Part shown: positions 22,156 to 33,364 of the stretch, piece by piece | How the letters are laid out: each line of letters begins with the position of its first letter | Position numbering within the stretch: the first letter of the stretch is position 1 | From: Amborella trichopoda | Taxonomy: Eukaryota > Streptophyta > Magnoliopsida > Amborellales > Amborellaceae | Reading direction: 5' to 3' | Assembly: GCF_000471905.2 (NCBI RefSeq) | Contig: NW_006499617.1 | Coordinates: 3,272,259 to 3,336,258 of the forward strand | DNA length: 64,000 nucleotides | Notes under the pieces: model-generated | What the model saw: only the letters and a program-made list of their open reading frames with translations | Told to the model about the DNA's origin: nothing | Database searches by the model: none | Program-made: the position numbers and the translations under genes

Positions 22156-25100
22156 TGTTTGAACACATTTTTCAGCACCTTGGGTCCTCGATGCGGAATA
22201 AAAGAGAAGCTGGTCAATAAAGCCTTGACATACAGTGAAATTTCTGACAGTCTCAAAATTGCTCTAGAATGGGTGAGAATCTTCCTAAGGACTTCAAAAG
22301 GTCACCTGCTAAATTTCATCGCAATTCGACATGTCAAAGGCAGTACAGATAAAGAAACAATTTCGAAAAAATCGGCCTCTTGCACCCTGAAACAAACCCC
22401 ATAACTAGAACTCTATTTTTAGTGCATCAAATGATTGTCGGGCCACCTCCATTGGATCCGGCATGGTCGAAAGCCCCTACGATTAAAGTTTCGGCTTAAA
22501 CAGATGTTCTAGGACAAAGTTATGGGTGAAACATTAAAAAGAGGTAGGTCGGACATTATTCCCATTCAGCCTCCCTGCACTAATCTTCATTAAAGGAGAC
22601 TGGTTCACACAGTCATGAGCATTAACTTTGAAGACTCATATCTTACTCTTCTTGAGTCGGATCATGCTTAAATTGTACGAGCGTGTTCGTCTCGTCAAGA
22701 CGAGCATTTTGATATGTGGCACGACCCGTGACAATGCCCGAGAAGGGAGAAAACCTAGAGAGAATTTTTCAATTCATGAAGACAATTGCAAAAAACTCAA
22801 CATCGACACGCCTTGCTTGAGTGGCCAAATCGCAGCGCTCGCATAACGGATCAACGCGAGACTAGATCCATTACGTGCATAAGATTCGAAGCTATGTCTG
22901 GTCTGAACCTCGCACATGATAAAAAGTCATATTTCATGCACGAAGCAGATAAAGTTTCTATAAATTTCAGCCGCCGGAATCCAAAATTCCGGTCAAAAAC
23001 CCAAGACGACGAAATCTTCGTTAGGGCAAAAAATCGAGTTGCGTTTGTTGCAACGTGATCATGATGGCATGCTCAGTGCAAATCCACAAAGAAATCAAAG
23101 AAAAACATCAAGAAACAAGCACACTATTGATCGAAAGTTTGCAAGATTAATACAAATTTCAAGTCGCATGATTGTGGCCTAAGAACGCGATCCATGATTC
23201 GAAGTTGGTATCAAATCGATCGTCATGCCGAGCCCGATGAGAAATCAATCATCTTTCGGCCAACGGACACCGAAATAATCTCGAATCGTCCATGGAAGAT
23301 CATGCACGTTCTAGGGCAGCAGCAGGGATTGTTTTGGAATTTCATAGGCAGGGTAAAAGAATCATTTTACACCCATTTTTATATTTTTATTTAATTCAAT
23401 TAAATTGTAATTATCATCAATTAGGCTAGATTTCAGGCATTCACCCATGTTTGGGCCCAATTTTAGAAATACATGTTAAACCTAATTGTAAAATAATCCC
23501 TCAATTTTCAATCTTATGAGTAAAATTTGAGAGTTTCACATTGAAATTGTGGGCACGTCTTGGAGAGAGACAGAGGAGAGAGAAGAAAAAGTCTAGTACC
23601 CTTTTGGTGGAGATAACTTTCTCTCTCGTCCTCTCGTCTCTCTCTTTCTCTCCTCCTAGCTTCTCTCTCTTTCTCTCTCCCCTTCCCTTCTTTCTCTCTC
23701 CTCTTCCCTTCTCTCTTTCTCTCTCATCCTCTCTTTCTCTCCTCTATTCTCTCTTTCTCTCTCCTCCTCTCTTCTCTTTTTCTCTCTCCTCTTCCCTTCT
23801 CTCTCGTTCTCTCTCCTCCCCCTTCTCTCTCTTTCTTCTTCTCTTCTCTTTTCTCCTGTCTTCTCTCTTTCTCTCTCCTCTTCCCTTATCTCTTTTTCTC
23901 TCTCCTCTTTTTCTTCTCTATGGCTTTCTTTATCTCTGATCTTTCCTTTCTCTCTTCTCGCAGTCATGCACGGTAGTGCCCATTGCCGAGCATGACATCA
24001 TCTTTTTTCTCTTAATCTCCTAGAACATACACAGTGAGCCAGGCCTTAACCCGAGTGGCGGGCCAGGTCTCTGTCCAAGTTCTCCTATATCTTCCCATCT
24101 ATCATGGACAATGGAACCTTTTGCCGTCCATATTTTCTCTCTCCTCTGTCATGCACGGGGGAACCCCATCGCCTTCCATGTTTTCTTCCCTTTCTCTCTC
24201 CTCTATCGTGGACGAAAGAAGCCCATCACTGTCCATGTTTTCTTCCCTTTCTCTCTCCTTTGTCATCGAAGGCAAAACCCCATCACCGTCCATGTTTGCT
24301 TCTTCTTTCTCTCTCCTTTGTCATGGATGGGGGAACTCCATCACCATCTATGCCTTCTTCTTCTTTCTCTCTCTCTCTCCTTTGTTATGGACGGCAGAAC
24401 CCCATCGTCGTCCATGTTTTCTTCTTCTTTCTCTCTTCTCTGTCATGGACGGCAGAACCCCATCGTCGTCCATGCTCCTGTCTTTCTTCCCTCTCCTCGG
24501 TCATAAATGGCGGGACTTCATCGTCGTCAATGATCCCTTCCCTTTCTCCCTCTTTTATCATGGACGGGGGCACCTCATCGCCGTCCATGTTTCTCGTCTC
24601 CCTTCTCTCTTCTTTCTCTCTCTCCTTACTTCTTTCTTCTCTCTCTTCTTTCTCTCTCTTCTCCCTTCTCTTTCTTCTTCCTCCTCTTTTTCCTCTCCTT
24701 TCTTCTCTCCTCTATTCCTTTCTTTTTCTTCTGTTTCCTCCTCTCTTTTATTCCTTTCTTTTTACCTCTCTCTCTTCTCTTTTCTTTTACTCTCTGCTTC
24801 TTCTCTCTCTTTCTTTCTTCTCTTTTATCTCTCCTTACTCTCTATTCTCTTTCCTTCACCTTCTCTCCTTTTCTATTTTCTCTTCCCTCCCTCTTTCTTC
24901 CCTTTCTTCTTTCTTCTTTCTCTCTTGTTTGACCAAGGAAAGTTAAGATTAGTATTGACATGGTAGCCCCGTCGTCGATCAGTATTACCATCGTGCCAGT
25001 CCGAGTTATCGTGCCCATCTTGCTGCCACGACAGGATAGCCATTGTGTCAGGACTGGTCAATTATCGTTCTATCATCGAATAGTATTGCCGCTATATCGG

Positions 25101-25492
25101 TATGAGTTACCGTACCCATCTTGCTACCACACCGGGTCAATCACTTACTGGTCTAGCCACTGTGTCAGTCTAGCCACTTGGTCAAATTCTTCTTTTCTCT
25201 TTCCTCTATTTTATCTCTTTCTATTCCTTTCATCACCCCAATTTTTATTCTCTTATTCTTTCCTTTTTCTTTTGAATGCGCATGCTTATATGCATTCACC
25301 CAAAGACAAGGTGGGGTCTCTTGGCCCACTTGTCTTGTAGAATTAAACGTGTATGTGTGATTGCAGAAATAGGAGAGTATAAGTCAAGGGAGGTGATTCT
25401 GAACCAGTTGAAGAACTGGGAGCCTTTTCGTCGTAATCTAAGAGGATGGCCACGCGAGTCAGCCCAAGTGAGTCACGGACCCAAGCCCGCAT
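22156..25492 (+). repeat. Element B LTR (lacks its last ~170 bp)
   Basis: The start TGTTTGAACA matches the start of the element C LTR (reverse complement from 57591). 22240-22500 and 22700-23500 match 57100-57560 and 56200-57000 in reverse. 23620-23960 and 24600-24930 are CT tracts. 24930-25490 matches 300-860. Similarity to the C LTR ends at about 25490, before the terminal CACCTAACCA block, so the LTR is clipped. A long three-frame-open region at 24034-24966 lies over CT-rich tandem repeats and is not a gene. Confidence 0.75.
24100..24600 (+). repeat. CT-rich minisatellite in the B LTR (about 60 bp units)
   Basis: Units of the type TCATGGACGGCAGAACCCCA, TCGTCGTCCATG and TTTTCTTCTTCTTTCTCTCT recur about eight times with slightly variable length. 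The corresponding stretch of the element C LTR (55240-55900) is filled by a different repeat. Confidence 0.85.
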
Positions 25493-26522
25493 TTCTTCAA
25501 TATCCGGGCTAGCCATTAAAAACCATAAGCTGTCCGTATAGAAAATGTGTCCATAGAAGAATAGGGAAAAGAAAAAAAAGGAGAACTATATAAAAAATGT
25601 TATAAAGATAGCTTTGCAAACTCACTTATCCCCCAATTTTTAGAACAAATCGCCAATTAGTCCGATTAGTGCACGGAAAAAAATTCCTGCATACATGACC
25701 GTTGGAATCGAGCCAGATCGGAATCAGCTAGTGACCAATTCCGAGTTAGTCGGCCGATTTTAAAAAATTGGCCGATTTTGTAAACGCTGATTTTGATCAC
25801 CCACTAAACGTAATAACAATTTTAGTTATTATTATAGTTGTGTTCATGAGTTTTTTTTTTTTTTTGAAGTTATTAACGCTTATATGTAATTAATAAATAT
25901 ATACAAAATTAAATAGATGATAGATATAATATCATACTAATAACGTTCATAACCATTTATAACCATCTATAACATAATAACGGATAATATAATGATAAAA
26001 TAAGTGATTACAACCTTTATTGCATTTCGATCAAGTTGTTTTGTGCTAGACTATATGCATATATTTCAATATTTTTAGTTTTCCAACCTCCAAACAACCT
26101 TCTATGACGGATTTTTTAGTGCACCTTTAATTTTACATTTTAAGGTTGCTACGTTCTATAAACTTTTGAAGTATTAATGAACACACAATAAAAAGTATAC
26201 CAAGCACATGGACTTAAAACATATTGACTTAAATAGATATCTATTTATTATACTTACTCTTATTTCACCTATTTAAGATTGTTACATTTATCCGAATTCA
26301 AATAATTTAATTAAAATTATATAACTAAAATTATACAATTAAATTGATCAACTACTAGTACAATAAATAATTCTTATAATCATATTTATATTTATGTGAC
26401 ATGTTATAGAAAATACAATTATTAATTTTCCAAACCCATAGACTTAAAATAAATTGACTTAAATGGTTATCTAGTTATTATACTTACTCTTATTTCAGGG
26501 TGAGGTTTGTAAAGAGATGAAA

Positions 26523-26659
26523 GTGCACCTTCAAATAGTGTTGAGAAATGTGATTTCAATGAAGTAAAGAGCACCTTCAAATAGTGTCAAGAAATGTGAT
26601 TTCACTAAAGTAAAGCGCACCTTCAAATAGTATCAAGAAATGTGATTTCAATATTGGAA
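26523..26659 (+). repeat. 46 bp tandem repeat, three copies
   Basis: GCACCTTCAAATAGTGTYRA followed by GAAATGTGATTTCAMTRAAGTAAA repeats at 26525, 26571 and 26617 with 46 bp spacing and few differences. It sits between the two copies of a larger dispersed repeat. Confidence 0.88.
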
Positions 26660-27093
26660 AAATTTTGTGATAGCTTTAAAATATATTTTCAACTTTAATT
26701 ATAAAATTTAAAATTATAAACTACTAATACAATAAATAATTCTTCTATTTATATTTACATTTATATTTATGTGACATGTTATGGAAAATACCATTATTGA
26801 AAATTGATATTATTTTTTTCCTTTTTAGATATCCATTTTTCTTAATTCTCCTTTATAATGGACAATAATTCTAAGCAAAAAATACATTGACTAATATAAG
26901 CAAAAATAATTTCAAAATTTGAAAAAAAAAAAAAGAAAACAATTAACTGAAAATATAAATTATATTTTTCTCAACTTTTAATTTATCTTTTATAAAGGGA
27001 TTATACAAATTTGATAATATTTAATAGTAATTATATAATAAATTTAGTCATATCTAACAAATTTTTCAACTACAAGCTCATATGTGAATATGG

Positions 27094-27124
<31 letters not shown>

Positions 27125-27835
27125 CCTTCCCCCCTCTCTCTCTCTCTCTGGGAGGTACACACCCTTTCACTTCCTGAACCTTGCAAATCGCCTAGTTTTT
27201 GTTCATATGAGTATTTTTTAATATTTTTTAAGAAATACTTCAAATCTCATCCATTTGAATTAATCTTTTAAGAATGTTTTCACACACTGTTATTACCCTA
27301 TCCCTTTTTTATAAACAAAAAATTTAGATCAAAATTATTTTTTTGAAAAAAAGCAACTCGTCATTTTGTAGTTGGTATGATTTTCTCGAACTGGTCTTGT
27401 TTTCTTGATTATTCTCTTGTTGTTTCACCAAATTAATTAAAATGCGTCATAAAATATTTATCTCTCATTGAACTTGAATAGCTTGACATTTTTAGCCGAA
27501 ATAAATGATTCATCGCTCTGATCTTCTATGCATGTTGGAACTCCAAGTTTAGGCCAAATTTTTTTGAAGAAGAACAATTAAAAACACAATATTTTGAAGA
27601 AAAAGGACTGAATAAAAGCAGGATCTTACAATCTGATCTACATCACATAGATATAAGTTGACTTTCGATGTATTAATCGATTTATTTCGAAAATAATTTT
27701 TCAAAACCTCTTTTTCACCATCACTTTTCATTTTTATAATCCTAATTCCATTAGGATTATGTTATGATTCTTTTCTATCCGGATTCTGTTGTGTATTTCT
27801 TAAAGGGAAAAGTCTCTTGTAAACATCATATGGAA

Positions 27836-28274
27836 GGTATAACGGTGCACAAGAACCCTTTCAATGGCTCAAATTAAACATGTCTATTTCCAACAACCAC
27901 AAAAAAGTTTCATATTTTATTTATTTATATTTAAAAATATATTATTTAATATTAAAGTTATAGATATACTTTTATGGTGAACTAAATAAAATAATAAAAA
28001 GATATTTTGAACAATAATTTAACCAAAATACCCTTAAATTGTTCCTAGGCTATTTTGTTCAACATTTTTTGTTCAAACCATTTTTTATGAATTTTATTTT
28101 GTGCACCAAATAACCATACATTCATAATACAAATTTTAAATAAATAATTTTAATTAAAAATTAAAATTAAAATACCAAACTCCTCTCGAGCCATTGGATG
28201 ATGCTAGGTTTAATTGAACCATGGAAGGATAGTGGTTTACCCTTCAAGCATCCACATCATATGGGCGTTATACC
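27836..28274. mobile_element. Possible MITE with GGTATAACG ends
   Basis: GGTATAACGGTGC at 27836 is mirrored by GGGCGTTATACC ending at 28274. Inner parts are also weakly mirrored (AATGGCTCAAATTAAAC on the left, and TTTAATTGAACC and GAGCCATTGG on the right). The centre forms a hairpin around ACCAAAATACCC (about 28021). I could not find a convincing target duplication. Confidence 0.4.
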
Positions 28275-29481
28275 ATCCCTTTTCAATATTTTTTATGATC
28301 AATTTTTAAACATTTTGTTTCATTATATCGAGTGAGGAACTATTTTATGGCACTTTTTAAATTTCTAACCTTTTTTTTTTTTTTTTTTCTTCCCTCTTTA
28401 GTGATATTTTGGTTCTTTCATATTTTCAATTATTTTCTTGGCTAGCCACCTTACTCACCTAGTCAGCCTATTCACCTTGAAATAGGTGGTTCGATACCCT
28501 GAGCCAACCTTTTAAACCTTGAGGATAGCTTTTTTTTTTTGTGTGTAATTCAATGGAGATTATAGGCCCGTACCACTTTTTCGCATAGTTTAGGACTCAG
28601 CGTTTTCAAAATATTAGTGGGATAGTGTCACTAAGAATGGAAACCACAATATGATGATTAGGGTGTGGGTGTACTACCACTTTCGTACTCCAAATGTAAC
28701 TAGGGCTGCCAGTAATCCGGGCTGGGTCAAAGAAAATGCGGCCCTTTATTGGGCTAGCCCGCAATGGCTCGAAACCCTTCTTGCCCCCCTCTCTCCCCTC
28801 TCTCGCTCTTTCTCTCTTCCATCTCTCTCGTCTCCATCTCTCTTCCATATGCCATTACTGTTCAATTATTTCGTCTATAAAAAAGAGAGAGAGATCGTCA
28901 CTTACACGTGCACTTATTCTTTGTAATGGCCGATATCCTTGTATGCAATAAGTCCGTGCGCTGTTCTCCAAGAAGGTATAGAGAACAGAGCAAATGGGAA
29001 TTCGCTAAAAATTGCGCTGTGAGAAAGTCGTTTGTGCACCGCTGAAAAGTTGACGATTTCTTTTTTCCGGAAGTTCGCCAGAAAATAAAAGTAAGAGTTT
29101 TCTTACACGGAATTTAGCAGGCATTTCTGTTTGCATAGGAAAACAAAGAAAATGGGCACCTCGAATATTGGGATTCCACTAGAAGTGCCATTGATCTTGA
29201 CCAATTTGAAAGCCATAACTAAAATGTGAAGTTCCAGAGTCTAAATCGTAGGGAAAGAGAGAAGCAGAGTTCAAATCGGGTTTATATACGAAAATAGGGC
29301 AAAAGAAGAAGAAGCACCATAGATTTGAATTCTTAACTACAAGATCTCTAGAAAATAGGTTTTTAGATAGAGAAAGTGAGAGGAGGCGGTGGGTTAAAAA
29401 AACAAGTTTTGAGAGACAAAGAAAGTGGGTTTTTAGAGAGGGGCATGCTTTCTATGCTTTCTTTACTACATAAAACTTATA

Positions 29482-30003
29482 GAGCAATGATCCAATGCAA
29501 CAGTTGTATCATAGTATAATACAAAAACACTTCTAGAAAACTATATTTATAGTATTTATATTTTACACATACACTCTCTTCATCTCAATAATCAATACTC
29601 CAAAAAAAAAAAATTCAATTTGAACCTTAGTTATGGTCAAAATGAGTCCCCTCCAAAAATGAACCTAGACCATTTATTTTGTAAATTTCAAGATCTTAGC
29701 CTTTATGATCAAAATCATTTTTTTCTTTTTCTAACATTGTTCATCTAATGATAATAAAGCCATTCAAAAAATTTGAAAATGAGAAAAGCATTCTAAGGCC
29801 TAGATCTAAGCATCTCACAAAAATGAACGGGCTATGCTAATTGGGCTAAAAAAATACTTTCTAGGTTGTGTTTTTAATTTTTTCTTTTTTTGTGATTGTT
29901 CATTAGAATATTTCAAAATTTAGATCAAACAAATGGTCATAAGATGGTTTTTTTAAGTCGTTGCATCATATTACTATACAACGTTTGCATGAAATCATTG
30001 TTC
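29482..30003. mobile_element. Mutator-like MITE with 9 bp target duplication
   Basis: Left end GAGCAATGATCCAATGCAAC and right end (reverse complement) GAACAATGATTTCATGCAAA are terminal inverted repeats that continue GTTGTAT..AGTA on both sides. The flanks are AAACTTATA (left) and AAACTTACA (right), a 9 bp duplication with one change, the size made by Mutator-type transposases. The interior has no coding sequence. A related end (GAGGAATGATACGATGCAAC) occurs at 40871. Confidence 0.75.
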
Positions 30004-30119
30004 AAACTTACATACTTCCCCTTATCGAACCGTCCATTTTGAATGGAGGGCTAAGATTGCCCCAATCACAATATCGTGTCTCTGCACTATTTTATTTTTA
30101 ATTTTTTTCTTATAAACTA

Positions 30120-30365
30120 TTTTGACACCAAAATTTGTATGTCCAATCCTCTATTAAACTCGCACTAGCGAAAAAATATAGAAAAAATATTTTCAATAAA
30201 ATAAAATGACCAAAATATCCCTAAAAATTTTAAAATTTATTTTGGTCATTATATTTTATCGAAAAATTAGTTTTAATATTGTTTATAGGTGTGCCCCATT
30301 GAGAAGATAGCATGTACGAAATTTCATATTCGTACAATTTGTATAAAAAAAACTAAAAATAAAAT
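30120..30365. repeat. Imperfect hairpin around TGACCAAAATATCCC
   Basis: TGACCAAAATATCCC (30207-30221) is followed by ATTTTGGTCA (to about 30248). The arms continue outward weakly (AAAATTTGTATGTCC on the left, ACAATTTGTATAAAA on the right). Probably a decayed foldback element; ends are uncertain. Confidence 0.35.
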
Positions 30366-30374
30366 ACTTTTTGT

Positions 30375-30690
30375 TTTGATAAACTTTATATAATTTTATT
30401 CAAGAGCTAAACAGAAATTACATCATTAAAGGCTAAAATCTTAGAAAGAGAAGTGTTGTTTTTAGCTAGACTATCAGTCAAAATATTAGCCTCTCGGTAA
30501 ACGTGGACAAAAGAAAGAGCAAAAGACCGGGACAAGTCCAAAATCTGGAGCAAAATAAAACAAAATTGCCAAGGTATCTTCATCTCCCCTTTGCACCAAT
30601 TGATAACATTAAGGGAATCTCCTTCAATAATGTAAGTCTAACCTAAAAACCGGTCGTTAAGTAATTTTAGGCCATGAAGAAGAGCCAAAA
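30375..30690 (-). pseudogene. LINE-type RNase H remnant
   Basis: On the minus strand one frame from about 30690 reads VFLALLHGLKLLNDRFLG, a TAG stop, then TYIIEGDSLNVINWCKGEMK, IPWQFCFILLQILDLSRSFA and LSFVHVYREANILTDSLAKN. The I-x-E-G-D-S and H-x-x-R-E-x-N-x-x-x-D-x-x-A pattern is that of the plant LINE/RVT_3 RNase H domain. The frame ends at a natural stop near 30410. Only this C-terminal domain is visible; upstream RT sequence was not found. The single internal stop shows it is dead. Confidence 0.72.
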
Positions 30691-31856
30691 ATACTTTGAG
30701 ACGTCAGATCTAAGATCAAACGATGAATGACTCTTTTGATTAAAATTGGACGGCTGGATGATAGGGGAAACATAGATCTTCTATGATGTAGGGGAAGTAT
30801 AGAAACCTTTCCGTTTAGGGAGAGAGGAGAGCGGTTGGGTTAGGGGAATGAGTTGGGTGAATCACTACCTGTAATTACTACTCGCCGTTCTTCTCAATAT
30901 TTTTTATTTTCTAACGCATTTTAAAGGGTTTTAAATTTTCAAAAATAATTTAGCTTTTTTTTTCGGTTTACAATAAATTGAGAGAGATAAAAAAAGATTT
31001 ATAATTGGGCCAGACCGGGCTTTCATTTGGGGCTTGGGCCGGTTCAGCACAGTGGCAGCCGTACACTGTAACATAGGGTGGGATATGAAAGGCCAGGCTC
31101 AACAAAATTGTCGCCCACCTTTAAGAAAAATTTGGCACCAATAAAGGCATAACAACATGCACTAATCACTACAGGCATGCATGGTTCGCGTGAAAATATT
31201 ATCTGTTCACACTGATTAGTAATTATTTGATGTTAAAATATTCTCACATTAAACTACTTAAAAGAATTTTTTCGTATGTTAAAATATTCTCACATTCAAC
31301 CACTTAAAAGAATTTTTTCATATCAAAATGTTTTTGGAAACCATTTCATGTGAACCAAACATAATGGGTGTGGCTTCTAAAGGTTGCAACCTTAAAAAAT
31401 CCAATTCAGGCACACTTCCAAATTTTATCATAACATATAATTTTGTTGTAAAAAATTCTTAAGATTATCTGAAAATATATTTTCATATCTAACTCTAAAA
31501 TTTTGAACCCCAAAAATAGTCAAAATCAAATAGATCTATGTTCATATGAAAATCTTGAAAACAGACGGTCTAGATACAGTGTCGCAAGATGCACATTTTC
31601 TAGGATCCAAATTTTTTTTTTTTTTTTTTTTGATATCCAAACATCTTAATGCCGAGATTATCAATTGGAGAGGGCTTTTTCTGGATTTTTTATGCACATC
31701 TTTAATTCTAGGAAAAAATTTGTATAGATCCCTAATTCCTCATATTATTTCTTTGTAGACTCTCTTTCTATTTTTCTTTCAAACAGCATTAGGAAACCCT
31801 TAAACATTTCATCATACCCCCTTATCTCTTTTTTCCATCTTTTATTGACTTTTGAA

Positions 31857-32518
31857 CAATGGTTTAAAAAACGGATCGGTGATCCGGATCGGGCTTCCAA
31901 AAAACAGATCCGGATCGGCGAATCGGCGATCCGGATCGGGAATCGGGTGAATCGGTCATAATAAAGCTTAAAAAAATTCCGAAAAAATTATTAAAATTCA
32001 TTATAAATATTGTTTTTTAGGAATTCAATAAGAAATGAGGGTAATCCATTAAGAATTTTCATGTTTTTGAATGAATATGCGAATATTGATATGTTCTTTC
32101 CCTGCATGAACCGCCATTCAGCATTTAATTTACATCACACAAAAGGATAAACATAGAATTATNNNNNNNNNNNNNNNNNNNNCTATCATGGGTTACAAAA
32201 AAAAAAAATTCGATCATGGATTACAAAAAAAAAAAGAAACAATTCGCTCATGGATTACAAAAAAATCGATCAAGTATTACAAAAAACTCTATCATGGATT
32301 ACAACAAAAAAAAAAAAAAAAATTCCGTACGGGACTTGCCGATTCACTGTACAGACTCGCCAATTCCGTACATTGAATCGGCGAGTCACTGTACAGAATC
32401 GTCCGGTTCTCTCTAGAACCGGACAATTCCCGTTTTTTTTACCGATTCGATCCGTCCATGGCGATTCCCGAATCAAACCGGGCGAGTCCGGTTCGACTCG
32501 GCATTTTTTTAAACACTG
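31857..32518. mobile_element. hAT-like non-autonomous element with 8 bp target duplication
   Basis: Left end CAATGGTTTAAAAAACGGAT, right end (reverse complement) CAGTGTTTAAAAAAATGCCG. CA(R)TG starts are typical of hAT elements. Flanks are CTTTTGAA (31849-31856) and CTTTTGAC (32519-32526), an 8 bp duplication with one change, the hAT size. The interior is made of CGGATCGG/GGCGAATCGG motifs on the left, ~33 bp TCATGGATTACAAAAAAA repeats (32183-32310) and CGAGTC..GTACAGA motifs on the right. It includes the 20 N gap at 32163-32182. It has no coding capacity. Confidence 0.8.
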
Positions 32519-32526
32519 CTTTTGAC

Positions 32527-33364
32527 TATAAAAATTAGCCCCCAACAAATTTTTTTTATCATTTCAACTCAAAAAACTTTTTTATCATCTTTTTCTCTTT
32601 CCACCCATTAAAAAATATTTTTGTGTTAAAATAGTATTAAAAAAATTTTCGAGGTTAATTTTTATGGTCAAAAAATCAATAAAAAAAATAAAATTATGAG
32701 ACGACGGGATATGATAAAATCCTCCTAAAGATTTCCTTACACTAATTTTGTTGAAAGAAAAAGATAAAAAAAATCTACATAAACTTTTTCCCAATAACCT
32801 TCTCCCACATTATTCTTTTCAACTTTTCTCCGAAACAACGAGTAGGCCGCTCCATCATTGCCGTCGTTGGGGGAATTAACGAGCACCATCGTTTTCACCC
32901 ACAGTTGTCAACTCCCTTGGGGTGGATTGCGAAAAACATGTGGCCCAAAATAGGTCGATAAGATGACGACCCCCAGTTCCCAGATTACAGCACTTGTGGC
33001 CCTGTGAGTCTAACCCTCGGCTCGGAAACGAGGGGTAGGGGGGACGAACCGCTCTCCCCCACCACCAACCAGTTTTCTACACCCCCTCTCTCCTTTCTAT
33101 GCAACAATGGACCACAGATGACACGTACAACGTACTGAAAATAATAACTCCTTTTTTTCCAAAGTCCTGACTCTCACGATACATACGTTGAACCCTAGGC
33201 TAAAAAAGGGGTTTGAGAGACGCCTTCCCTGTGCTTGGTGAATGAACGAGACCCTCTCTGTCTTCTAATGGCTTTCGGCGGATCTTTTTCGGGTTCGTCT
33301 CTCCTCCACGACATTTGGCTCTGCAACCTGCGTTCACGCCTCTTGTTACTGCCGTGCTGGTGCC
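32527..33364. other. Upstream region of the EBF-like gene
   Basis: No gene is supported. 32527-32820 is AT-rich; 32830-33360 is GC-richer, with a CT-rich stretch (33060-33100). A short upstream frame from an ATG at 33269 (MAFGGSFSGSSLLHDIWLCN) runs to a stop at about 33366 and overlaps the ATG at 33365, so it could act as an upstream ORF if transcribed. I cannot place a TATA box with confidence. Confidence 0.4.

Larger units (their letters stand above)
15719..25492 (+). mobile_element. Element B: 3' half of a Tat-lineage gypsy element
   Basis: This plus-strand fragment holds the end of RNase H, the second (archaeal-type) RNase H typical of Tat, an integrase, a ~4.4 kb non-coding 3' region full of minisatellites, a PPT-like tract and an LTR. 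Gag, protease and RT are missing; the break lies at the chromovirus LTR. It is a sister copy of element C: coding parts, 3' region blocks and LTR blocks all correspond in inverted orientation. Confidence 0.85.
25493..29481. other. AT-rich intergenic DNA
   Basis: No gene is supported here. It holds a poly-T run at 25851-25865, paired dispersed repeats (26215-26280 with 26436-26500; 26333-26430 with 26705-26800), a 46 bp tandem repeat, a CT microsatellite at 27093-27149, a possible MITE (27836-28274), poly-T at 28372-28390 and a CT-rich patch at 28780-28850. Short open frames lack any domain. Confidence 0.6.

Noticed and set aside
23541-23967. Plus (132 codons) and minus (103 codons) frames rich in Ser/Leu or Arg/Glu
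   Set aside because: Pure CT tract of the B LTR read in both directions.
24034-24966. 310-codon plus-strand open frame, with two further open plus frames over the same bases
   Set aside because: It lies over the CT-rich minisatellite of the B LTR. All three frames are open because stop codons are rare in pyrimidine-rich DNA. No domain is present.
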